Shown here: positions 1 through 7,258 of the stretch, in pieces
How the letters are laid out: every line of letters begins with the position of its first letter
Numbering within the stretch: position 1 is the stretch's first letter
Source of the DNA: Glycomyces lechevalierae
GTDB lineage: Bacteria; Actinomycetota; Actinomycetes; Mycobacteriales; Micromonosporaceae
Reading direction: 5' to 3'
DNA: 64,000 nucleotides
Assembly (NCBI RefSeq): GCF_027622945.1
Contig: NZ_JAPZVQ010000002.1
Coordinates: forward strand, 203,850 to 267,849
Position numbers and translations under genes: made by a program
Notes under the pieces: generated by a model
What the model saw: the letters and a program-made list of their open reading frames with translations, nothing else
Told to the model about the DNA's origin: nothing
Databases searched by the model: none

Positions 1-40
1 AGCGCTCGAGGGCGGCCGGGTCGAATGCGCGCGTGGCCAT
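1..40 (-). CDS. 5' end of a truncated minus-strand gene
   Basis: An ATG at 38-40 on the minus strand is preceded by a purine-rich ribosome site (AGAAGGAA) and opens a frame reading MATRAFDPAALER before the window ends. It lies 15 bases downstream of the stop of the next minus-strand gene, so it is probably the next member of that operon. Thirteen residues are too few to assign a family. Confidence 0.5.
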   Translation of the reverse strand, partial: MATRAFDPAALER

Positions 41-55
41 GCTGGGGTTCCTTCT

Positions 56-1630
56 CTACGCGTAGGGGTCGTCGTCTTCGTTGACGAAGCCCCACATGTT
101 CTCGTCCTCGACCAGGTCGACGTCGGGTTCGCGTTCCTTGTCGTCCATGTTCATGCCCCGCCCGGCGCCGGCTCCCGCGCCGCCGCCGCTCATCATCGAG
201 GTCGAAGTGCGGGGGCCGGCAGCGGCTGCGGCCGCGCCGCCTGCCGTCGCGCCGAGAGCGCCGCCGAGACTGCCGCCCATCGAAGGGGTGGAACCCGAAG
301 TGGCCGTGGAGGGTACGGAGCCGTAACCGCCTCCGCCGAAGCCGCCGCCCGCACCGGCGGTGGTGCTCGGGCCGCCGCTCGCGAGGCCGCCGCTGGGGTC
401 CTCTTCGTCGTCCGGGACGGGTTGTTCGGGGGGCGTCTCGGGCGGTGCCTCGCCGGCGGGCGGGTCGAGGGAGGGGTCCTCGCTGGCCATGGGCTGGGCG
501 GTGCCGGATGGCTGCTCCATCGGCGGGGGCTCGAGGTTCATGTACGCGGGGTCGGCGGCGGCCGGGTACTCCTTGTCGCTGCGCACAGTGCGCACGGAGC
601 GGTCCTCGGCGTCGGTGTCGGTGCTGCGCTGACTGATGTCCTCATTGGACTCTGCTTGGCGGGCGTCGTAGGCGCCCCAGCTCTGGTCGACGAGGGTCCC
701 GTAGTGCTCCATGGCGTCCGCGACCGCGAGCTCCTTGGCCTCCTCGACGGTGAGGCCCTTCGAGGGGTCGAGGCCGTCGCGCTCGATGTTGACGGGGCTG
801 GCGTAGTAGTCGATGTAGTGGAGGATCCGCTCGTCGATGTAGTCGATGATCTCGGTGGCGAGCTCGGGTTCGGCCCCGCCGAGGGCGAGCACGTGCTCGG
901 CGTCCTGGCAGGTGTACTCGATGCAGTCGCCGTGCCACCAGGCGGGCCGGACGTGCACGGACACCCAGCTGTGCCAGTCGCCGTCGATCCAGAACTGCGG
1001 TGCGGGGTACGGGATCTCGCCGGAGTTCCCGCCTTGGATCGAGTAGATCACCTCCTCTGTGGACTGGAGGTTTGCGACCGTGGAGTCGATGTCGTCGAGA
1101 AGCGCGTCCACGAGTTCGCGCGTCTGCGTGCACGCGGCCTCGAACGCCTCGAAGTCGGTGCCCGACCAGCCTTCCGCGAGCTCGTTCAGGTTCGACTTGA
1201 TCTGCTCGGACCAGCTGGAGAGCCGCCCGGCCACGCTGTCGGTCCAGGCGTTGCGCAGCCGCTCGAGCGAGTGCGCGTCCGCGTGCTCGGGCCGCACGGC
1301 GGCGACGGCGGCGCGGAAGTCGGTCTCGGTCGGGAACGCCATCCCGGCTTCCTTGGGGCGCAGGCGGTACAACTGGCCTTCGACCGGCACGGCCGAGACG
1401 AGCTGCTGCCAGTCGAGTTCGGCCGGGTGCTCGGTCGGGTTGCCGCAGTTGGCGTTCGAGCAGGCCGGTCGGGCGCTCTCGACCGGCGGCGGGACGATCC
1501 CGGTGTCGCCCGGGGGCGGCGGGGCAGCGGGTGCGGTGCCGCCCACGGGCACGTCCCCGAACGCGGGGGCGCTCATGGCCGGGGCGGCGGGGTCGAGTCC
1601 CTGGTAGGACTCGATCGAGTTGTCGCTCAT
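56..1630 (-). CDS. large ESX-associated protein, Gly-rich C-terminus (paralogue of 40747-42561)
   Basis: 524 residues. The N-terminus is Pro/Ala-rich, followed by two Cys pairs (CSNANCGNP) and a helical region around residues 70-200 with a WSGTDFEAFEAAC motif resembling a WXG100 turn. Later parts are acidic, then Pro-rich, then a long Gly/Ala/Ser-rich tract, ending in DDDPYA. The protein at 40747-42561 has the same architecture and the same last six residues (Cys pairs, ISAIP/VSAVP-like segment, WQGDDFDAF, GGG tract), so the two are paralogues. No enzyme motif is visible. It closes an operon of WXG100/YbaB-type genes, so a secreted or surface type VII-associated role is an inference. Confidence 0.85.
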   Translation of the reverse strand: MSDNSIESYQGLDPAAPAMSAPAFGDVPVGGTAPAAPPPPGDTGIVPPPVESARPACSNANCGNPTEHPAELDWQQLVSAVPVEGQLYRLRPKEAGMAFPTETDFRAAVAAVRPEHADAHSLERLRNAWTDSVAGRLSSWSEQIKSNLNELAEGWSGTDFEAFEAACTQTRELVDALLDDIDSTVANLQSTEEVIYSIQGGNSGEIPYPAPQFWIDGDWHSWVSVHVRPAWWHGDCIEYTCQDAEHVLALGGAEPELATEIIDYIDERILHYIDYYASPVNIERDGLDPSKGLTVEEAKELAVADAMEHYGTLVDQSWGAYDARQAESNEDISQRSTDTDAEDRSVRTVRSDKEYPAAADPAYMNLEPPPMEQPSGTAQPMASEDPSLDPPAGEAPPETPPEQPVPDDEEDPSGGLASGGPSTTAGAGGGFGGGGYGSVPSTATSGSTPSMGGSLGGALGATAGGAAAAAAGPRTSTSMMSGGGAGAGAGRGMNMDDKEREPDVDLVEDENMWGFVNEDDDPYA

Positions 1631-1719
1631 CGATTCGCACCTCGCGACGTCAGGGGTGACCGGTTGGATTCACGGTAGCAACAGGACGCCATCGATGGGA
1701 ACCGCCGGAACCGGCGCGT

Positions 1720-3084
1720 TCACCGCTCACGCGGAATGTCGTCCTTGGTCTCCCAGTACCGCCCGGTGACGGTCCGGCGCAGCCCGCCGCGCACGTCGGC
1801 CTTCGGGGCGGCAGGCGCCTCGCGATCGGGCGCGGGCCCGAACCGGTCGATGCGGCAGTGCCACAGGTGCAGCACGGGACGCAGCGGATCGGGCACCGCC
1901 GTCACCGTGACGGCCAGGTCGATCCGCGCGGCCTCACCCGCCGCGACGTTGACCGTGGCGACGGCGGTGTGCGGCGGGTGCGCCTCGCCCTCGACCGGCA
2001 GGGGCGGCGCGGGCGTGCGCACCTCGAGCCGGTGCGTCCCGGGCGGCACCTCCCACCACATGCGGGTCCAGAACGCCCCCAAGGGAACCCCGTCGAGCAG
2101 TACTTCGGGCGGCGGCGCGGCGTACCGGTGCCGGATCGGCACGATCTCGCCGACCGCGTCAAGGGCCTTGCGCTGCGGGCCGTTGATGTGCCGTTGTCCC
2201 TCAGGGAGTTGCAGCGCCAGTTCGTCCGAGGCGAGGTCGGCCTTGAGAAAGCGCGCGTCCAGGAGCACGCCCGCCGCGCCTGGCTCCAGCGCGGGCAGGT
2301 CGCCGTCCGCGTCGAGCACGACCGGCGCGGTCCGGCCTGGGCGCGTGAACGCCCGCGAGTCCAGAGGCGCCTCGGGCTCCGACCGGTTGAACCGGAAGTA
2401 CGTCCACGCGATCCTGATCCCCCAGAACGCCAAGGCGCTCACCCAGATCGCGGTCGACACGCTCATGTACACGCCTACAGGCGCCCCGAAGTAGGCCAGG
2501 ATCGCCATGGACATCCCGGCGATGAGGATCGAGGCCAGGAAGAGCGCGAAACTCAAGCGCTCCTTGGCGTTCGCCGGTAGGTATTGGAAGTAGTTCAGCC
2601 TCCCGCGCGGCCCGATCGCATGCCCCGTGAGGTCCCGCAGGCGGTACGGCAGTTCGTCGCCGCCGTACTCCCGGTGGCTCTCACCGAGCATCCCGACATA
2701 GTCGATCTTCGTCGTGCCCCCCGCCTCGACATCGACCGCGCGCCAGGTCCGCGAATGCTGGGTCTGCACCTCGACGAGGTGCCGCCCGGCCGAGAGCGGC
2801 ACACGGATGCGCCCCCAACCGGTCGCGTTCGGTTTCCCGTCGACGAGGACCACCGGCACGAGACTCGACCGCAGGAACGCTTCGCTCGCAACGGGATCAC
2901 CCGACTGCTCGCGGTCCAGCACCCGCTGCAGCCGCTGCGCCGGGCTGCCGAGCACCCGGCCGCCGCACCAACCGACCCGGAGGTCCAGCACTCCGCTGCC
3001 GGCGACCGGCCCGCGTTCGCCGATCGGAGTGATCTCCCAACCTTTCCGCGGCGCCCGGAAGACCGGACTTCCCGTCGCGATCAT
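1720..3084 (-). CDS. two-TM membrane protein with PEGA-like extracytoplasmic repeats
   Basis: 454 residues. Two adjacent hydrophobic helices lie at about residues 178-200 and 206-230, flanked by two similar segments: VVLVDGKPNATGWGRI with GRHLVEVQT, and VLLDGVPLGAFWTRMW with GTHRLEVRT. These look like PEGA-type small beta domains (ligand plus 'the value is displayed as' turns), but this is a pattern call, not a verified match. The ATG overlaps the stop of the upstream gene by four bases (ATGA at 3081-3084), so the two are translationally coupled. A role in the same envelope/secretion complex as its neighbours is inferred. Confidence 0.85.
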   Translation of the reverse strand: MIATGSPVFRAPRKGWEITPIGERGPVAGSGVLDLRVGWCGGRVLGSPAQRLQRVLDREQSGDPVASEAFLRSSLVPVVLVDGKPNATGWGRIRVPLSAGRHLVEVQTQHSRTWRAVDVEAGGTTKIDYVGMLGESHREYGGDELPYRLRDLTGHAIGPRGRLNYFQYLPANAKERLSFALFLASILIAGMSMAILAYFGAPVGVYMSVSTAIWVSALAFWGIRIAWTYFRFNRSEPEAPLDSRAFTRPGRTAPVVLDADGDLPALEPGAAGVLLDARFLKADLASDELALQLPEGQRHINGPQRKALDAVGEIVPIRHRYAAPPPEVLLDGVPLGAFWTRMWWEVPPGTHRLEVRTPAPPLPVEGEAHPPHTAVATVNVAAGEAARIDLAVTVTAVPDPLRPVLHLWHCRIDRFGPAPDREAPAAPKADVRGGLRRTVTGRYWETKDDIPRER

Positions 3085-4052
3085 GACCAGTCCAAGTCTT
3101 CGGGGTTCGTCATCGAATCGGGAGCGTCGTCCTCCCAGAGCCAGTTCAGCGCCGAGTCCGGGATCCCCCCGAGCGGTCCGCCGCCTTCGAATCCGCCCAC
3201 CACCCCTTCGTCTTCACCCTTGTACAGCGGGAACACCGCCCCGACCGCTTGCACTGCATGGCGGCCCCATTCCTTCCAGCTGTCCATCGGCCCGAGCGCG
3301 TGCCGCCCTCCGGCGGTCATCGTGGCCGCGTTGAGGCCGTAGACGAGCAGGCCCTCGATCATGTTGGTGAGGCCCGCCCCCGCGATGTCGAGCGGCGAGA
3401 CCGGGTTCCCCTGGGACTTCTGGAAGGCGAACGTGAAGACGGTCATCGCGCCGGTGATCGCGGCGCACCCGGTGGAGATCGAGATGAGCGTGGCCTCGAA
3501 GCTCTTCGCGGTCGCGAGCAGCGCGGCGGCCGTGACGTTGGCGCTGGCCATGATCGCCGGCGCCCCGATCGAGCTCACGACGCCGGCGAGCGCGGCCGCG
3601 TAGGCGCCGAAGTACACGACCATGATCGCCGTTGCGGCCGTGAGGAAGAGCCAGAACACGGTGAGCATCACGGCGAACGCGAGGAGCTGCGCCCCAACGA
3701 GGTAGGCGTTCACGGCGAGCTGGGTGAGCTGGGCTTTGACGTCCCCCGAGGCGGCTTTGAAGGCTTCGGCGTCGTCGCCCGACCAGTTGCCGTCGTTGAC
3801 CTTGTCGACCTCGGCCTGCAGCGCTTCGACCGCTTCGAGGTTCTTCTCGGCCAAGGCGATCCACGCCCCGGCGCCCTTCATGATGTCCCCGGGGTTGCAC
3901 TGGTTGAGGTAGACGACGGTGGCCAGCGCCTGCGTGGAGAGCCCGAAGGCGATGGCGGGCGCGGCGATGCCTATGGCGCAGCTCTTGATGACGGCGTTGT
4001 ACTCGCCGGCCATCGCCTCCCCGGCCTCTATGATGCTCTGCCCCGTGGACAT
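3081..4052 (-). CDS. WXG100-like N-terminus fused to hydrophobic membrane domain
   Basis: 323 residues. An N-terminal helical hairpin of about 100 residues contains NWSGDDAEAFKAASGDV, the turn of WXG100-type secretion substrates. It is followed by several hydrophobic stretches (around residues 115-250, for example LLAFAVMLTVFWLFLTAA). The C-terminus is acidic and Trp-containing. The same pattern, a WXG100 hairpin plus a strongly hydrophobic domain, recurs in the toxin-carrier genes at 56283-56996 and 61961-62455. That suggests this is a related carrier or pore-like protein. It is coupled to the downstream gene by a 4-base overlap. No toxin domain is visible. Confidence 0.85.
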   Translation of the reverse strand: MSTGQSIIEAGEAMAGEYNAVIKSCAIGIAAPAIAFGLSTQALATVVYLNQCNPGDIMKGAGAWIALAEKNLEAVEALQAEVDKVNDGNWSGDDAEAFKAASGDVKAQLTQLAVNAYLVGAQLLAFAVMLTVFWLFLTAATAIMVVYFGAYAAALAGVVSSIGAPAIMASANVTAAALLATAKSFEATLISISTGCAAITGAMTVFTFAFQKSQGNPVSPLDIAGAGLTNMIEGLLVYGLNAATMTAGGRHALGPMDSWKEWGRHAVQAVGAVFPLYKGEDEGVVGGFEGGGPLGGIPDSALNWLWEDDAPDSMTNPEDLDWS

Positions 4053-4064
4053 GCTCGACCGCTC

Positions 4065-4370
4065 CTATCCGTTCGCGCCGAACGCGGTGGCGCAGGCTTC
4101 GTCGGTGTCGTCCATATCCTGCGCGCACGCGTCAAGTGCGGCGTTGACCTCGCGGAAGCATTCGGCCGCGCCGGCCATGGACTCGGTGACGGTGGAGGTG
4201 GCGATGGAGTAGGCGGCGGCCATGGGGAGGGTGACCGTGGTGTAGAGCCCGCGGTCGATCTCGCTCATGACCTGCAGGTACTGGTCGGTGCTCTCCAGGA
4301 TCGGGACCACCTTGGCCTCGATGTCGGCGCCGAGCTGACGGACGAATTCGCTGTCGAACACGCGGGTCAT
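4065..4370 (-). CDS. small WXG100/EspC-size secretion-associated protein
   Basis: 101 residues, predicted all-helical, with no signal peptide and no WXG motif. Its size, position directly after a YbaB-like gene and coupled start match the EspC-like genes in the two toxin cassettes further right (55954-56268 and 62536-62859). The ATG overlaps the upstream stop by four bases (4367-4370). A secreted helical-hairpin partner is the likeliest role, inferred from context rather than from a recognised motif. Confidence 0.8.
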   Translation of the reverse strand: MTRVFDSEFVRQLGADIEAKVVPILESTDQYLQVMSEIDRGLYTTVTLPMAAAYSIATSTVTESMAGAAECFREVNAALDACAQDMDDTDEACATAFGANG

Positions 4371-5104
4371 CGGGGGTCTGCCTTTCTCTGGATGCTGTCG
4401 CTGAGCCGCTGGATGCCGCTAGCCATGTCGTTCGCGGTGCGGGACGCCCGGTCGGCGGCGGCCGGGGCCTGCTCGGTCCGCTCCGCGAGGTCGGCGGGGA
4501 GCGCGGTGCGGGCGCGCTGCTCGGCGGCGCGGCGCAGTTCGTCGCGGGCGCGGGCGATGAGGTCGGTGAGGGCCTGGCCGAGGCCGTCGAGGCCGCGCTG
4601 GCGGGCGGCGGGGGCGATGAGGACGCCGGCGACGGCGCGTTCGGCGCTGGAGGTGACGGTGAGGTCGCCTTCGTCGCTGTGGACGGTGACGTCGAGCTGT
4701 TCGCGGTCGGGTTTGGCGCGGGCGGTCTGGGCGGCGCGCATGGTCTTGAGGACGCCGTCGAGGTGCCCGGCGAGGGCGCGGTCGTGCTCGGGGTCGCGGC
4801 TGAGGGTGCCGCCGGGGGCGTCGATGCCGAGGCGGCCGCGCATCATGGCGGCGAAGGCCTCGTACCCGCCGCTGGCGGCGGCCTGCTGGAGTTCACCGAT
4901 CGCCTTGATGCCGTTGGCGACCGCGGCGTCGGCCTCGGCTCCGGGGCGGGGCAGTCGGGCCGCGAGTTCGGTGACGAGGCGGGCGACGGTGCTCGGGGGC
5001 TGGCGGAATCCGGCGGCCGTCACCTCGACGACGATCTTGTCACCGTCGAGGCGCAGCGTCACATATTCATCGATGTCGGTGAAAGTCTGGCCGGGTTCGG
5101 TCAC
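4367..5104 (-). CDS. YbaB/EbfC-like protein, extended
   Basis: 245 residues, GTG start. The C-terminal part (about residues 130-220) has the YbaB/EbfC pattern: a short beta hairpin (VTVHSDEGDLTVTSS) followed by long helices rich in Arg, Ala and Glu. The N-terminal half carries a second similar strand-helix unit (VTLRLDGDKIVVEVTA). YbaB proteins are small nucleoid-associated dimers. In actinomycetes related proteins occur within ESX-type loci, and this window has three such pairings. Its actual function here is unknown. Confidence 0.8.
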   Translation of the reverse strand: MTEPGQTFTDIDEYVTLRLDGDKIVVEVTAAGFRQPPSTVARLVTELAARLPRPGAEADAAVANGIKAIGELQQAAASGGYEAFAAMMRGRLGIDAPGGTLSRDPEHDRALAGHLDGVLKTMRAAQTARAKPDREQLDVTVHSDEGDLTVTSSAERAVAGVLIAPAARQRGLDGLGQALTDLIARARDELRRAAEQRARTALPADLAERTEQAPAAADRASRTANDMASGIQRLSDSIQRKADPR

Positions 5105-5374
5105 AGCGGCGGCTCACTTCGGTGGACGTCACCAAGACAATACCGAACAAACTCGTGTTGAGCGCACCGCTGCGCGAGCGGTAGGAGCGGCCGTTCGGGC
5201 AGCTCACCGCCGGGTTCGGCGTCGTCTCAACGGGGCGTAGTGGACGGCGGCGATCGCCCCGGCGGCCGTCGCGCGGGCGTCCGAGGCGTCGCGGACGGCG
5301 CGCGACCGGGCTTGGCGCGGCCGAATACGGGCGGCTCCTCGGAGTGCGGGATGACGCCCCGGAGGGAGCGCCGC
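5105..5374. other. intergenic gap, no feature seen
   Basis: 270 bases between two minus-strand genes. No convincing open frame, hairpin with a T-tract or repeated operator was found. Confidence 0.5.
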
Positions 5375-6160
5375 TCAGCGCTCGGCTTCGGCCTCGGTCC
5401 TGCCGTTCTCGCCGTTCTCCAAGGGCCACACCGTGGCTTCCACCGAACCGACGAGTTCGAGGGGGCCGACGAGCGAGGCGGTGCGGGCGACGGTGAAGTC
5501 GTCGAGGGCGAGGAGGCTGATGCCGCCGCGGCTCTGGGCGACGGCGGCGTAGTAGGCGCCGGTGCCGCGGTCCTGGAAGACCCAGCCGGGCCGGGTGTCG
5601 GTCGGGATCGTGGGCACCTTCGAGCGCGGAATGCTTCCGGTGGCTGCGGTGTCCGGGGCGTACGGCGAGCGCGGTTCGGGTGCGGTCGGGTAGTCCTGCG
5701 GCTCGGGTTCCATGGGGGTCTCCGTGTAGTCCGGCATCTGGTAGCGGGTCGGGTCGCCCGACACCGGGATCGGCGGCGGGTTCACCGGCTGGTCGGGCAC
5801 GTTGATGAGCGTGCGCATCTCGACGTTCCCCGCAACGTAGCTCACCAACCACAATCCGAGCGCGAGGGCGGCGAGGTCGACACCGACGGCGAGGAGGACG
5901 CGGAGGTTGGCGTTGAGACCGGTGCCGAACTGCGCCAAGGAGAACAGGCCCGCGGCGAGGGCGAAGACGATGAGGCCGGCGAGCGCGCCGGCCATGACGG
6001 CGGGGCGGCCGAGGCGCGGGACGGGGGCGGAGGGCCACTTCTCGGAGGCGCGGACGCCGCCGAGGGCGGCGGCGGAGAGGGCGGCGACGGCGAGACCGGC
6101 GACGGCGAAGGCGATCGCGGCGGCGGTCAGCCGCCCGGCGATGTCGTCGATGTAGTCCAA
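5375..6160 (-). CDS. integral membrane protein, first gene of minus-strand secretion operon
   Basis: 261 residues with three hydrophobic segments (about residues 10-33, 45-75 and 83-110), followed by a soluble, Pro-rich tail that ends with a compact domain (GTGAYYAAVAQSRGGIS and following). The best start is a TTG at 6160 with a GCGGAG site seven bases upstream. No family was recognised. It is the most upstream gene of the minus-strand group and lies divergent from the type IV-like operon across 372 bases. Confidence 0.75.
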   Translation of the reverse strand: MDYIDDIAGRLTAAAIAFAVAGLAVAALSAAALGGVRASEKWPSAPVPRLGRPAVMAGALAGLIVFALAAGLFSLAQFGTGLNANLRVLLAVGVDLAALALGLWLVSYVAGNVEMRTLINVPDQPVNPPPIPVSGDPTRYQMPDYTETPMEPEPQDYPTAPEPRSPYAPDTAATGSIPRSKVPTIPTDTRPGWVFQDRGTGAYYAAVAQSRGGISLLALDDFTVARTASLVGPLELVGSVEATVWPLENGENGRTEAEAER

Positions 6161-6532
6161 GATGGTCTCCGCGAGGTCGGTGCTCGGCCTGGTGGCCGGC
6201 GGTGTGGGCTGGATTCGGTTGTGCTGGTCGGTGCCGCGTCGTCGGGCTCTATTGTGCGGTGCCGTGGCGCTTCCGAGCGTAGGACACCGGCCTCCCCGAG
6301 TTTAGTGTCGGATTGCCGACACGGAGTGATCGCGGTCATCGGATTGCCTTTGGCCCCTGAATCCGATTCACTGTCTTCTGGCAGCGCTTGCAGTAGCTCA
6401 TCGGCAGGACGACGGTGCGTTCTGTCAGCGCAGCGGCATATGATGAGGGCAGACCCCGCAATGGGTTGGGAGACAAGAAACATGAGTGAAATTTGCGTTA
6501 CGTGAGACAGCAGTGACTCCTGTGACGGAAGG
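6161..6532. promoter_or_regulatory. divergent intergenic region between the two secretion operons
   Basis: 372 bases separating oppositely transcribed operons, so promoters for both should lie here. I could not fix -35/-10 elements with confidence. A very short frame (ATG 6482 to TGA 6505, MSEICVT) precedes the first type IV gene and could be a leader, but it may be chance. Local base composition is lower in GC than the flanks near 6420-6530. Confidence 0.5.
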
Positions 6533-6823
6533 ATGGGACTGACGATGATGAGAGAGACACTCTGGACGGTGGCCGCGCACGCCCAGGCCGGCGCCGAGAT
6601 CAACACGCAGGGGATCATCGGGTTCTTCCTGTCGAAGATCGCCCCGATCCTCTTGGCCATCCTGGGACTCATCTTCATTGCGCGCTCCAACAAGGGCGAG
6701 GTCAGCCGCGTGCTCACCTCCTCCACGATCGCGATCATCGGCATCGCCTTCATCGCCGGAGCCGTGGTCCTGGTGGCCGTCGGCAGCGGTCTGGTCGACG
6801 TCCTCTTCAGCTCCGAGGACTAG
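6533..6823 (+). CDS. small two-TM membrane protein, VirB2/pilin-position
   Basis: 96 residues (an in-frame ATG at 6545 is an alternative start). Two hydrophobic helices lie at about residues 27-48 and 62-86, joined by a short basic loop (RSNKGEVSRV). This is the layout of VirB2/TrbC-type pilins and of the small first proteins of Gram-positive type IV systems. It is the first gene of a run that continues with VirB3-, VirB4-, TrbL- and hydrolase-like genes. The pilin-like assignment rests on topology and context. Confidence 0.8.
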   Translation: MGLTMMRETLWTVAAHAQAGAEINTQGIIGFFLSKIAPILLAILGLIFIARSNKGEVSRVLTSSTIAIIGIAFIAGAVVLVAVGSGLVDVLFSSED

Positions 6824-6868
6824 CAGCCCCCACACAGCCCCCGAAGTAAGGCCGGACGGAGGACGCCC

Positions 6869-7258
6869 ATGCGCTTGCGCACCGACGACGACATCTACCG
6901 TGCCCGCCTGCTGTACCTCGGCCCTCCCGGCTACACGCTTCCCGTCCACCTCCCTTACGGGCAGTACGGTGCCTTCGCGGCGCTCTTGGGACTGTTCATG
7001 TTCCTGCGCTGGGCCTTCACCGGCGACGTGGACCTCTTTCCCGCCATCGAGATCTCCCTCGCCCTCGTCGCCACCTCGCTGATCTTCCGCTACGTCGACG
7101 CCGACCGCCCCGCCACCACGGTCGTCCGCACGCTGCTCACCGACTGGAAGCACACGCGCGAGACCGGTGCCGAGAAGCGGATACCGGCGTTCACGACCCG
7201 TTCGATCCGTCTGCGGCCCACACTCGTTGAGCCCGTCCGAATTGAGGAGCGTCTATGA
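6869..7258 (+). CDS. VirB3/PrgI/TcpE-like membrane protein
   Basis: 129 residues. Two closely spaced hydrophobic stretches at about residues 28-46 and 52-70 (FAALLGLFMFLRWAF, IEISLALVATSLIF), then a basic C-terminal tail. Size, topology and position immediately before the VirB4-type ATPase fit the VirB3/PrgI group, which anchors VirB4 at the membrane. The stop overlaps the ATG of the ATPase gene (ATGA, 7255-7258), so stoichiometric coupling is likely. Confidence 0.75.
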   Translation: MRLRTDDDIYRARLLYLGPPGYTLPVHLPYGQYGAFAALLGLFMFLRWAFTGDVDLFPAIEISLALVATSLIFRYVDADRPATTVVRTLLTDWKHTRETGAEKRIPAFTTRSIRLRPTLVEPVRIEERL

